A DNA stretch of 64,000 bases from Phymatolithon calcareum (taxonomy: Eukaryota > Rhodophyta > Florideophyceae > Hapalidiales): assembly GCA_977006965.1 (NCBI GenBank), contig OZ345380.1, forward strand, positions 1,736,001-1,800,000, read 5' to 3'. Position 1 is the stretch's first letter; each line of letters begins with the position of its first letter. Below the pieces are notes generated by a model. The model worked only from the letters and a program-made list of their open reading frames with translations. It was not told the DNA's origin and ran no database searches. Of this stretch, positions 51,466 to 60,916 are shown one piece after another. The translations under genes were made by a program, and so were the position numbers.

Positions 51466-52502
51466 ATGGAGTGTCCACGCGAGATCTCATCCACTTTGTG
51501 CCATGGAGTAAGCGTCAAGCGATTCGAATACCAATCGCCAACACTCGGAGGGACGACCACAAAGTTCCACGCCCTTGTTCCGTTCTCGCCCACTCCGTTG
51601 CCCGTACTTTACTTCCTGTCGGGGCTTACGAGCACAGATGAGAATTGCGCGCAGAAGGGAGGGGCGTGTGCAGCACTTGCGCAACATGGGATTGCAATGA
51701 TTTTGCCGGATACCTCGCCGCGAGGCGCTGGAGCCCCTGGGGAGGACGAGCAGTGGGATTTCGGTACTGGTGCTGGCTTTTATGTGGATGCTACCACTTC
51801 GGGATTTGAGGCTTATCGCATGTACTCCTTTGTCACGGAGGAACTTCCACGCGCTGTCGCTGCCGCGCTAGGGGACAGCGTGGATGTCAGCAATGCTGGT
51901 ATTACCGGTCACTCTATGGGTATTTTGGACGCTCTCTTTCAGGTTTGTGGGAAATGCTATGTCGTTGAGGTGAGCTGACATATTTGCCGTGTAATTGATG
52001 CTTTTCCAGGTGGCCATGGGGCTCTAATATGTTTTCTGAAAAGTGAAAAGTACCAGAGCGTGAGTGCTTTCGCTCCCATTGCTAACCCGTCGAAGACGCC
52101 GTGGGGACACACGTGCTTCTCGGGATATCTGGGCGGAGACGTTGAAAAGTGGAAGGAGTGGGATGCCACTGAGATCGTGCGGGCGAAAGGTGTCGCTGTT
52201 GCGGAAAATATTCTAATCGATCAGGGTATAGACGACGAGTTTCTTGAACGCGAGCTGAAACCGCAGGCGTTCAAGAACGTCTGCGAAAGCGTCGGTCAAA
52301 AGGTGAGTGCATGGTCCAACGGAAGCGATCTGGAAGTTGAACCATATGAACGAAATACTGACTGCTTGCTTGTATCCTTCCTTCCCCTTTACAGCTCTGT
52401 CTGCGCATGCATGAAGGCTACAGCCACGGCTATTTCTTCATCAGCACCTTCATGGCGGATCACATCAAACACCACGCCGAGATCTTGCACAACCGGAAAT
52501 AA
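51466..52502 (+). CDS. ESD: S-formylglutathione hydrolase (esterase D), three exons
   Basis: Exons 51466-51919, 52010-52302 and 52395-52502 give 284 residues, the family length. Introns are 90 and 92 nt: GTATTT...TTTTCCAG splits the codon after GHSM, and GTGAGT...TTTACAG follows VGQK. The spliced protein has VLYFLSGLTSTDENC, PDTSPRGAGAPGEDEQWDFG, FGTGAGFYVDAT, the nucleophile elbow GHSMGGHGAL with S150, ILIDQGIDDEF (Asp) and EGYSHGYFF with H260; Ser and His are within one position of the human enzyme. It hydrolyses S-formylglutathione to glutathione and formate in cytosolic formaldehyde detoxification. Intron 1 cuts directly through the nucleophile elbow. An in-frame GTG at 51334 would extend the N-terminus, but the ATG at 51466 fits the family better. 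Confidence 0.93.
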
Positions 52503-53392
52503 CTGCCCCGAGTATATAAATGCAAGAGCTCCATGTGATCCGGACCCCGCGCAGAGGATCGTCCAATCAAATGATCCGTACTCATCCATGTTTTTTATAG
52601 AACACTGTAAGAACCGTGCGCACGCAAAGGAAGTCTGCATACATATTTACATGGGCATGGGGCTTCATGTTTCAGCCGGCCAAAACGTGATTCCCATGCA
52701 CCGCTCGAAGCAATGGACGAAAATTTAAGAATTAGTGCTGTAAACTATCTGTTTTTAAACAGGGGGACAGCAGTGGACAACAACTTCCTTGGAAGTCTGC
52801 TTATTGAGCTAGTTTGCTGTTTGCGCCAGGCGAACTGCGGATGGCCATAGTCTTAAATTGGTGTGTGCATCACAGGGGCCTAATAACCTCGTTATGTACT
52901 TCTGTTCCCTACTACTGTACGCGGAGCAACAGGCCAGATAAAAAGTGCCCGCGAAGTTTTTATTCAGAAAGGAAGAAGGGTCATAGTCGGGCGGTATTGT
53001 ACGTTTTGGAGAAAAGCTGCCTCGCACACGGATCTTTCCGCTTAGAATCGATCAATTCTAAGCGGAAAGATCTAGTTCGAACTAGAAAAGAGAAAACAAT
53101 AGTAGGAAGCGCATCACAATTATCAACGAGCAGGTCAATTTTTTATTTTTCACACGCGCACGTGTTTTACTCAGGGAAGGCTGCAGTCAGTTCTTGTTTC
53201 GCCCAACGTTCACCTGAAGAATAAACTACATCTTGAGTTTTTGAATCCCCGACAGTCGGAAGAGCGCCTCTTCTTTTCTAGACCTCATACGTGCGAACGC
53301 TCGAGCTGCTGGGGCCCCCGGCTACGCAAAGATCCACCCGCACTCGTCCACGCATCCCCGGTGTCATAGTTTACCCAGTGTACTCTAAATCG
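52503..53392. other. Intergenic, no supported gene
   Basis: Short unrecognised frames. A small palindrome ACTTCC-TT-GGAAGT lies near 52783-52796, and a strong hairpin is listed next. Confidence 0.4.
53031..53072. repeat. Hairpin with perfect 18-bp arms
   Basis: GATCTTTCCGCTTAGAAT (53031-53048) is exactly inverted at 53055-53072 around CGATCA. Confidence 0.95.
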
Positions 53393-53394
53393 CC

Positions 53395-53556
53395 AACCCA
53401 TTCCGCGATGTTTTCGCCTTTGCGGATGATGGCGTCGTACACATTGGAATTATGTCCACAACTAAGATCGAACCGATCCACAAGGCCAGGATTGAGTTGC
53501 TGCATATTTCGGTGCATTTTTTAAAACTCTTTACCGTGGGCGCCGTGAAGAAGGAA
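53395..53556 (+). pseudogene. GLTP pseudogene fragment
   Basis: 54 codons in one frame align with residues 22-70 of the GLTP gene at 55937: NPFRD ... DDGVV ... TTKIEP ... and FTVGAVKKE against NAFRD ... EDGAV ... TTKIEPF ... and FADVVKKD, with a 4-residue insertion before TTKIEP. The start, the Trp and His parts and the 3' half are absent. It lies 2.5 kb upstream of the intact gene in the same orientation, so a local duplication followed by decay is likely. Confidence 0.75.
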
Positions 53557-53570
53557 ATGAAGTCGTGCCG

Positions 53571-53706
53571 CGGGGATTGGTGATCTTGCATTTCAAAAAC
53601 CCTTTTCAATGAGCGCCGTGAAGAAGGATATTCATGGCATGGCCCATGAATATTCTTCTTCACGGCGCCCACGGAAAAGAGTTTTTGCAATCCCCTCGGC
53701 ACGACT
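53571..53706. repeat. Foldback built from the GLTP pseudogene end
   Basis: 53613-53636 (GCGCCGTGAAGAAGGATATT...) pairs with 53644-53668 at 24 of 25 positions around a 7-nt loop. The outer part AGTCGTGCCGCGGGGATTG (53571-53589) pairs with 53688-53706 with one mismatch. The right arm also contains an inverted copy of AAAACTCTTTTCCGTGGGCG, the sequence that ends the pseudogene at 53523-53545, so pseudogene sequence has been duplicated in both orientations. Confidence 0.85.
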
Positions 53707-54665
53707 ACCCGAGCATAATTTAACTCACGGGATTCTAGTCCTGGTGCGCCCGGAAAACGTTAGTAGAGGAAACGCTGCTCCGCCAAATTGAAATCGCGCC
53801 TCTCTAACAGCGTTGGTAAACCAACACAACCTGCCAAATTCCGGCCGACGTCATCGCACGTGCCAGTTCGCGATCAGATTATCCTGCGCGTGTCCCATAT
53901 CTCTGATGCAGCTATCCCAACGCACTCTCCTCATTCGGTCGTCCCATCAGGTCTACATCGCTTCCGCGAGTTGACTGTCGGCCGTTGCCCGTTCCATTTT
54001 ATCTCCACGTTGTAGAGCATTCCCGACCCTCACTGGGCTCACCCACATATATCACGTCAGCCTCACAATCGCCATGTCCACTTTTCCTCGCTTACCTCAT
54101 CCCTCTCTCGTCTTTGACGTACAACGCCCCAAAATAGTCGTTGTCCAAATCTTCATATGCTGTGAGCCTCACAGCGACACAAGTACTTCATGCACTCCTT
54201 AGTCTTTGGCATTTCCAAGATCCATACAATATCAACCGTACAAGTTCCAATTCTACAAATATGGCAACTAATTCAAGCTGGAGCGCAACTCACTGCATAA
54301 TAAAACGGGACACCAAACACCTGTTGATAAAAGTGATTTATTGTTGTTGTTATGCATTCTACATTTCCCTCAAGTGGCCTTAGTGGCGGTTCAAGGGCCT
54401 ATGGTTTCTCCATTTTATCCTACCATTGCTAAATGCTATGGGGATTAGTTTCCAGTGCCTTCTGCCTTCATAGATTCTTTTGGTGTTCTTGCCTCTGAGC
54501 AGAGCTGGCTGCTTAGTTCGTGATGCCTATTCTGGCGCGCAGTTATTGCCGCTTTTCCTGGGTGTTCAGTTAAAGCGACATGCTCTTTCTGATGTGGGCG
54601 ATAGCGCTGACCGAAAAGCGAGCGCCTGATCTTTCTTCCTTTATTGTAGATAGCGCTAAGTAAAG
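53707..54665. other. Intergenic, no supported gene
   Basis: Short frames only (for example plus 53788-54015). No domain recognised. Confidence 0.35.
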
Positions 54666-54938
54666 TTAGCGCCTGAGGATGTCAAACAACCCCTCATTAT
54701 TCAAGAATTTGGAAACTTCGAGCTCTGTTTCAGGACCTATTTTCTCTACTGTTTTAGCGCCAACTCTACCAATAGTCTGGCGTCTTGATGAAGTCCGTCC
54801 AATACAGCGTAGAAGTAAATGATCAACGATCTCCTTAGTTCCCACGGAATAAGCCTTGCACATAAGATCGTATTCAATCAAGCCATCGTGAAAACGAGAA
54901 ACATTTTGTGGCAAGTTGATTGAGGGTACTTTCAGCAC
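54666..54938 (-). pseudogene. LINE ORF2 3'-terminal fragment
   Basis: 90 codons ending in VDHLLLRCIGRTSSRRQTIG and RVGAKTVEKI, homologous to TEHLILRC...SASRRKYIGRVGKKTVEEV at 11793-13001. CKA replaces the first Cys pair (MCKAY), so the zinc knuckle is damaged. A short dead 5'-truncated copy of the same family. Confidence 0.75.
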
Positions 54939-55255
54939 GCCTTTGGCTTATGAGTTCTGGTAATTTATGCTTCTTAGCTTCGTGGAATGGTGCTGTTCGA
55001 TGATGGATGGCGGAATGCCTGCTCGCACGTGACGATAATGAAGTTTGATCACAGGAACATAATACTGACGGCTTTGCAGTACCCTGTGCTTCCCATCATA
55101 GGTGAACATGCTCATTGCGCAGGACAAAAGGGACCACTGTCGAAAAAAACTACTGCGGCATTCGATTAGAGTACTGCCGACGAGTTTCTTGGACGATGCA
55201 GAGAGAGTGGGAGGCATCGCAGAGCTGTGTGCCTTGGATAACGGAAAACATGATT

Positions 55256-55615
55256 CATTGTAACCCCTCATCAAGCAACACGACGGTGGGAAGGGTCAAT
55301 TCTGCACCATGAGGGGTTTACAACGAGAGAATTCATTCATACCTAGGTCTGAGAAGCTGTTCAGCTATCCAGCAAGGAAAACCGTTCCCAAAAACCTACT
55401 GGTGCTCAGTGCTGCCTGGGTAGTGAGTCTCAGTGAGTTTGTTCTAACAAAATTTAATCGAAAATTAAGGGTAAGACCCAAATGATTGAAACTTGCAGGT
55501 TTGCAAGAAACTATTAATTATGTTAAATTTAGAAGGTACAGCAGTGATGGATTCATTTGACTTGCATTCTTGGAGGTTTTGCATCGCAAGAGGTTGCATG
55601 ATGAGGGGTTATACT
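55256..55615. mobile_element. MITE of Tc1/mariner-pogo type
   Basis: TAACCCCTCATCA (55261-55273) is perfectly inverted at 55599-55611. Extending outward and inward, 21 of about 25 positions match (CATTGTAACCCC... against CAGTATAACCCC...), and TA follows the right end, as for Tc1/mariner or pogo elements. A third partial copy of the motif (ATGAGGGGTTTACA) is internal at about 55310. No coding capacity. Confidence 0.7.
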
Positions 55616-55936
55616 GTAGGTTTTTCGATGAAATTCAAGGGCTCGATATGATGCGCAATGCGAGCAACGGATCATCCAATCACAAAACCGTCGTCAGCTC
55701 CGTAGTGCAGACACTGTAAACTCGCTGCCACGCAACCAAAGACGTTTTCCACCCCCACACGTGCATCATCAGAGCACCGGGCGAGAGTACAACCAGTTTG
55801 TCCGCACTCATCGCCAAGAGAACGCGACTCTTCACACACCAGGGAACAGATAGCACCCCCTCTCGCTCCCAGCAACCGTTTAGTCCGTCTCGTCATCCCG
55901 AGGTCGACCCACACTCTTCCACATATCTCCGTCATC

Positions 55937-56629
55937 ATGGCTGACGCCGCTATTGCAAACGACGATGCGAAAGGCTTCGAGTTCTTCTACGAGATCCTAA
56001 ATGCATTCCGCGACTCCGCTGCTTCCACGGAAGATGGGGCCGTGCCCACAACCAAGATCGAGCCATTTCTGAAGGCCATGACGATGTTTCTTCGTATCTT
56101 CGATGCATTTGCAAACCCCTTTTTCGCCGACGTTGTCAAGAAGGATGTGCAAGGCAATATCACCAAACTGCGCGCCGCAGCAAAAGGCCTCAAGGTGGAG
56201 ACTCTGGGCGCTGTACTAGAGGCCGAGATGGGCGACAATGCCCTCGAGAAGTCGATTCGGAAGGAGAACTCCGTGGGAGGAGGCACCGGTACGGTGGCGC
56301 TGTTGTGGATGAAGCGCATGATGCAGTTTGTTACTGGACTGCTGCACAACCTCACCGCAGATGCTACGACGTCGCTCAGCTCTGCGAGTCGCGCGAGCTA
56401 CGCTAAGACTTTGCGTTTTTGTCACAATTTTGTCACTCGTGGTGTTTTCGACACTGGGCTTCGTTTTGTTCCGGCTCGTGACGTGTTTTACAAGAATCTT
56501 GCAAATGGCGCGCCGCTCGATAAAGTGGATGCGGCTATCAAGGAGTTTGTTGTCGTTTTTGAGCCGCAGTTGCTTGGTATTGATGCCATGTATAAGGAGC
56601 GTAACCTTGAACCGCTTATCAAGTCGTGA
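55937..56629 (+). CDS. Glycolipid transfer protein (GLTP fold)
   Basis: 230 residues, the usual size of the family (about 200-230). The ligand-headgroup residues are recognisable in order: D70, N74 and K77 in VVKKDVQGNITKL, W124 in ALLWMKRMMQF and H163 in FCHNFVTRGVF, with the D-x3-N-x2-K spacing of human GLTP. Such proteins carry a sphingolipid or ceramide-1-phosphate between membranes in the cytosol. Which lipid is moved cannot be read from sequence. ATG 55937 follows a pyrimidine-rich leader. A decayed partial copy lies at 53395-53556. Confidence 0.9.
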   Translation: MADAAIANDDAKGFEFFYEILNAFRDSAASTEDGAVPTTKIEPFLKAMTMFLRIFDAFANPFFADVVKKDVQGNITKLRAAAKGLKVETLGAVLEAEMGDNALEKSIRKENSVGGGTGTVALLWMKRMMQFVTGLLHNLTADATTSLSSASRASYAKTLRFCHNFVTRGVFDTGLRFVPARDVFYKNLANGAPLDKVDAAIKEFVVVFEPQLLGIDAMYKERNLEPLIKS

Positions 56630-56915
56630 GTTTTTGTTGGGCACGGACTTGTAGATACATGCTATAGGGAGGAACGAGTTTCGGAGTAAACTGGTTTTGC
56701 TCATTCTTTTGAATGCTTGAATCTTTAGAGGAGAGCTCATTTCTTCGCACTTGTAGGGCACTGTGAAAACGATAACAGGTCAAACTACTATGGATGATGC
56801 AGGTGTGGGCCCCGAGAGCAAAATTGTTTTTCCTTGGCAGCTTCAGTCATTGTCCATTCAGAGTCTATTCAGGTACGCCCTGCACAGAGACTCGAGATGG
56901 TTTCTGCAGTTGAAA

Positions 56916-56991
56916 TTTCCCGCCTATTATGCTATCATAATTTCCGTTGGCCACATTCAAGTCAGGTGAATCTGACTTCAAATTTCCCGCC
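56916..56991 (+). promoter_or_regulatory. Two E2F/DP-type sites upstream of ORC1
   Basis: TTTCCCGCC occurs at 56916-56924 and again at 56983-56991, 67 bp apart, ending 94 bp before the ORC1 ATG. This is the classical E2F consensus (TTTSSCGC) that drives S-phase genes, of which ORC1 is a standard target in animals and plants. The second site would lie inside the coding frame if a non-ATG start upstream were used, which supports the start at 57085. Confidence 0.75.
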
Positions 56992-57084
56992 AAGCCTGAC
57001 CCGATTCACATTGATCCAAGCCCCCTTGTACTGGCTCCAGTATCAGTCACCGCTAAGCTTTCTCTTGCGTATCACCCGCGCACA

Positions 57085-59244
57085 ATGCCCAAGCCTAAGG
57101 TGAGCAACGAACCTCCGGTTGGCGATGCCGCATCTAATTTCTTATTGCCGTATGATGAGACGCTGATACCCACACTGCACGACCCGCTCGACCCACCGTC
57201 ATCTAACATAGCACAGCGCTACTGCTCTTGTGCATTCCGCCGCTCCTCAAAAGCAGCGCTCGAAAAGGGAACATGCGTACATCCCGCGCCACATATTTTC
57301 GTGATACACAAGGGAGACTTTGCGCTACTACGACCACCTGAGAATTCTATGCGTCCCGCGGTCGCTCGTATACACGCATTCATTCGTCTCCCAGGGGGCG
57401 GCGGCGCAATTCGAGTGCAATGGTTTTATCGGGCGGAGGATCTTTCGGAACGTCCGTTAACGGCGATTGGAGAAGATGAGGTTTTTGAGACGATGCATTA
57501 CGACGACGTTCAACTCATCGCCCTTGTCGGTCGATGCGCCGTCGGACCGTACAATGAATGGGAAAAACGAATGCGTAATGAGAGAAAGCGGACAGAAATA
57601 TGCGCTGAGAATCTCGCTCCAGCGTACCCTGGCGATGAGCGACATAGTAGTGCAAGTCACGAGAGTGATGAGAGTTTCTTCTGGGATAATTATTCGGAAT
57701 CTTCTATTAATTACTATTGTCGTTCTATGTACGACCCCAATGCTCATCTGTTCGTACCGTCGAAATTTGAAGATCCAAACGGAGACCCCGAGGAAGAACT
57801 TGCCGCACTTCGTGAGGGTGCTGGATTGGACAAGCACGACAAGGAATTTGGTATCGGTGGTAATTTGGATGAGAGTGAAGAGGACGATCTGGAATTTGAT
57901 GAAGAAGGATTGGAGGACGAAGTTGCAAACCTGTCACGCAAACGCAAGCGACGCGGTCGACCCCGTGCTTCTCAAACAAATGCCGACGTAGTGCCTGAGA
58001 AAGCGACACAATTCGCACTTCCCATGGACATCGGCGAATGCGAGACATTACCGTGCCGCGATACGGAGAAGAAGCGTGTACGCGCGTTTCTGGAGGCCGC
58101 TATTCGAGGCTCAGCTAAAGGTCAGGACGCCGGGGCACGATGTCTGTACGTGAGTGGAGTGCCCGGTACGGGGAAAACGGCGACGATTCGAGAGGTGATT
58201 CGTACTTTACGTGCACGAAAGAACAAGGGAGAATTGCCTGCATTCGAAGTCGTCGAAGTCAATGGAATGAGTTTACCAGACGCCAGCTTTGTGTACACAG
58301 AATTGCTCGCGACAATGACGGGAAATACACGCGTGTCACCCTCACAGGCGGCACAGTTGCTTGAAAAACGATTTGCGAGTGGAGCTCGTAGAGAAAACTC
58401 ACGGAATGGTTCCATCAGTGCTCGTGAACGTGGCGTGTGTGTCATCCTGCTCCTTGATGAGATGGATGTTTTGGTATCTAGAACGCAGAAGGTGTTGTAC
58501 GATGTACTGGATTGGCCTACAAGACCGGGGTCGAATCTTGTCGTAATTGGAATCGCTAACACTATGGATCTACCAGAAAGAATGCTCCCCCGTCTCGCAT
58601 CGCGTCTTGGACTCAATCGATTGTCCTACGCACCGTACACCAAGAACCAATTGACTGAAATTTTGGACATGCGACTCGGAAAGTTACATCCTGATGTCAA
58701 ATTCGACAGCAATACTGTGAAGTTGTGCGCCGCGAAGGTCGGCGCAGTGTCCGGCGACGTGCGTCGAGCGCTAGAACTATGTCGCAGAGCCGCGGAAGTC
58801 GCACGAGAAGCCGCTGATGCACCGAAAGAAGGCGACGTTCTAGTCAAGCCGTGTCATCTCACAGCAGCCGTGCAGGATATGTCAGGGTCTGCCAGACTGG
58901 GTGCGTTATCAGAATTGTCTCTCTTCGAGACGCTGGCGCTGGTGGCGGCCATTGCGCTTGTGCGTGCGCATGGGAGTTTTGCTATGGAGGAGACCAGCTC
59001 CGTGCAAGCGGTGTGTGAGAAGGCGAAGGATATTGCGCGGGATAATTCATCGCTGTTTCAATTTGGGTCACCGCACACAGAGGAGATTGAAGAATGTATA
59101 ATGCGACTTGCTAATTTACGGATCGTGCTTCTGGAAAGAAGTTCGATGCTAAGGAATAGCAGAGTTATTATTAACCTCCTTGTTGATGACTGTTGCTTTG
59201 CGCTGCGAGATGATGAGCTTGCGCAGAAAGTTTTGAGCTTGTAA
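57085..59244 (+). CDS. ORC1: Origin recognition complex subunit 1 (ORC1)
   Basis: 719 residues from ATG 57085. The N-terminal BAH-type domain lies at about 70-152 (VIHKGDFALLRPPENS ... VQWFYRAEDL ... VFETMHYDDVQ), followed by an acidic/basic linker with KRKRRGRPRA, probably a nuclear localisation signal. The AAA+ module has Walker A SGVPGTGKTATI (357-368), Walker B ILLLDEMDVL (454-463), a sensor-1 VIGIANTMDLPERML and RLG-containing GLNRLSYAPYT; a winged-helix region ends the protein. ORC1 is the ATP-dependent subunit that marks replication origins and loads MCM with CDC6; the BAH domain separates it from CDC6. The protein is slightly shorter than animal ORC1, mainly in the linker. No intron. 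Confidence 0.95.
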   Translation: MPKPKVSNEPPVGDAASNFLLPYDETLIPTLHDPLDPPSSNIAQRYCSCAFRRSSKAALEKGTCVHPAPHIFVIHKGDFALLRPPENSMRPAVARIHAFIRLPGGGGAIRVQWFYRAEDLSERPLTAIGEDEVFETMHYDDVQLIALVGRCAVGPYNEWEKRMRNERKRTEICAENLAPAYPGDERHSSASHESDESFFWDNYSESSINYYCRSMYDPNAHLFVPSKFEDPNGDPEEELAALREGAGLDKHDKEFGIGGNLDESEEDDLEFDEEGLEDEVANLSRKRKRRGRPRASQTNADVVPEKATQFALPMDIGECETLPCRDTEKKRVRAFLEAAIRGSAKGQDAGARCLYVSGVPGTGKTATIREVIRTLRARKNKGELPAFEVVEVNGMSLPDASFVYTELLATMTGNTRVSPSQAAQLLEKRFASGARRENSRNGSISARERGVCVILLLDEMDVLVSRTQKVLYDVLDWPTRPGSNLVVIGIANTMDLPERMLPRLASRLGLNRLSYAPYTKNQLTEILDMRLGKLHPDVKFDSNTVKLCAAKVGAVSGDVRRALELCRRAAEVAREAADAPKEGDVLVKPCHLTAAVQDMSGSARLGALSELSLFETLALVAAIALVRAHGSFAMEETSSVQAVCEKAKDIARDNSSLFQFGSPHTEEIEECIMRLANLRIVLLERSSMLRNSRVIINLLVDDCCFALRDDELAQKVLSL

Positions 59245-59736
59245 ATTAACGGGTTTTTTCAGACCAACAATCGTCGATAATTCTGTGACAAAACGGTGTC
59301 CGATGCTGATAGGTAAGACGCTCTGTCGCCGCGACAGACATGACTGCCTTCATAGCACAGCTGTGCTGGTTCGATCACACCTACAATACAGTAAAACAGC
59401 TATGGCTGTTGTACAGTAGACTCTGTGGCTCATTTTAGGGTTTTGGATCGATGACGGATCTCGCTGATTCGTCGATCTGGTTGTGCTCTTTTCTCTTTCA
59501 ATTAACGGTGTAATTATCATACTTCACTGTAAGCCTTCCGGCGGCGTCGGTCTCCAAGATCGCTTTATCAACTGCGATCGGTCAACGCCTGAAGAGCGCA
59601 ACCAACACACAAAGTCAAGTACAGTAGTGCTTTCTCTGGCAAGGTTGGAGGAACCTTGGTAGCGCTTGGTGACAGCCTTTGCATTTGCACACACGAAGAT
59701 CTCCAGTAACGCACGTTTCTCAAGTATCCCACCAAG
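59245..59736. other. Intergenic with a chain of small palindromes; eS12 leader
   Basis: Three perfect short inverted repeats follow each other: TCTGTCG-CCG-CGACAGA (59322-59338), AGCACAGCTGTGCT (59354-59367) and AACAGC-TATG-GCTGTT (59395-59410). The last ~150 bp is probably the eS12 promoter and leader. A tRNA was considered and rejected. Confidence 0.6.
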
Positions 59737-60168
59737 ATGTCTGAAAACGAGAACCCCGATGTAGCCGTGGAGGAGGTTGCCGAAGTCGGCGAGATGGATC
59801 TCATGAAGGCGCTTCAGGAAGTGTTGAAGAAGTCTCTTGTTCACGACGGACTCGTGCGTGGACTTAATGAGGCTGTTAAGGCGCTGGATCGCGGCGAGGC
59901 GCAGTTGTGCGTGCTGGCTTCGGACTGCGACGAGCCGAATTACACCAAGCTTGTCGAAGCTCTTTGCGCGGAGCACGATGTGTCGCTCGTCAAGGTGCCC
60001 GACAAGAAGCAGTTGGGTGAGTGGGCGGGACTTTGCAAGATCGACGAGGAAGGAAACGCTACCAAGGTTGTTGGCGCCACTTGCGTTGTCGTGAAGGAGT
60101 TTGGCGAGTCGTCGCATGGATATGAGTTCCTTGTGGAATATCTCAAGGAGAATAAGGGCGATGAGTAG
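59737..60168 (+). CDS. RPS12: 40S ribosomal protein eS12
   Basis: 143 residues. An acidic N-terminus ([20 protein letters not shown]) is followed by the L7Ae-like core: [20 protein letters not shown], then [40 protein letters not shown] and [20 protein letters not shown]. This is a near-textbook eS12, part of the beak of the small subunit. ATG context ACCAAGATGTC. Convergent with the PTPS-like gene. Confidence 0.97.
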   Translation: MSENENPDVAVEEVAEVGEMDLMKALQEVLKKSLVHDGLVRGLNEAVKALDRGEAQLCVLASDCDEPNYTKLVEALCAEHDVSLVKVPDKKQLGEWAGLCKIDEEGNATKVVGATCVVVKEFGESSHGYEFLVEYLKENKGDE

Positions 60169-60337
60169 GGAAGTATTGCGGTCCGCTGAGGTGAACTTGG
60201 GGGCTTTTTGAAAACGTTTGGCGAGTCGGAAGGATTGTGGTTTTGTATATAAAATTCAGTTCTTTTGCGTCATTTTTTTGTTTGTGTCGTTTCTCTCTCC
60301 ATTTGATTTGGGTTCCAATCCCTTGCATCAGATTATT

Positions 60338-60358
60338 CGGCGCAGAACAGCTGCGCCG
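60338..60358. repeat. Hairpin between convergent genes
   Basis: CGGCGCAG-AACAG-CTGCGCCG. Located between the eS12 and PTPS-like stops; it may help separate the two 3' ends, but this is position-based inference. Confidence 0.6.
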
Positions 60359-60434
60359 CTTTAGAGACGTCGCCCAAATGTCGTTGCAAATTCAGAGGAT
60401 CGAAACTCTTATGTACAGTAGTGGCTGTTTTCGT

Positions 60435-60916
60435 CTATTCCAAAGTGGCACTGTAACTCGCCCAAGCCTTGTGTGATTCAGACAGAGTGACTTTCACCTG
60501 CCCCTTAAACCTACCCCTATACTCCTCCGCGACACCATCAAAAACTTTCTTGCACATAAATTCAGTTGTGGTGTTCTCCCCGCTCAGTTCCGGAAGGACG
60601 TCAAGGTTCTTGAAGTTGTACTTTGCCAAAACTTTCGCAACCGTATCCGAAGCTTCCCCAATATCCACCACCCAATTGAGCTTCGGTACGAGTTGCTCTG
60701 CAGAGAACTCCACATCCACTGTGTATGTCGCGCCATGCATCTTCACCACACCGCATAAACTTGGTCAGGTCAGGACATACGCCACGCCGTGACGCACAAC
60801 ATTCCTCACGTCGGCGGGCGGGCTGCTGCACATACCCCTTGCGCAGGCCCGAACTGCTCGCCGTTGAAGGAATGCGCAATCATCATAGAGTCGCGCACGG
60901 CGAGCGTGTACGGCAT
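60435..60916 (-). CDS. 6-pyruvoyl-tetrahydropterin synthase / QueD-like protein of bacterial subtype, one intron
   Basis: Exon 1 is 60916-60836 (MPYTLAVRDSMMIAHSFNGE, then QFGPAQG) and exon 2 is 60740-60435; a 95-nt GTATGT...GAAG intron lies between them in phase 0. The product is 128 residues. AHSFNGEQFGPAQG-MHGATYTVDVEF, VVDIGEASD, NTTTEFMCKKVFD and SESHKAWASY match a bacterial PTPS-like subgroup I know as HSFxGExFGPAQxLHGATY. Canonical PTPS/QueD bind zinc with one His plus HGH; here the second motif is HGA, so one ligand is missing, and the reaction may differ from pterin synthesis. The presence of a spliceosomal intron shows it is a resident nuclear gene, not bacterial contamination. Divergent from PEX13. 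Confidence 0.85.

Noticed and set aside
59290-59380. Possible tRNA with GGTTCGATCAC T-arm-like segment and CTGTCG stem-loop
   Set aside because: Acceptor pairing is only 5 of 7, the anticodon-loop candidate lacks U33, and the T-stem does not pair; it is a chain of small palindromes instead.
59524-60117. 197-codon minus-strand frame
   Set aside because: It is antisense to the well-supported eS12 gene and has no independent signal.
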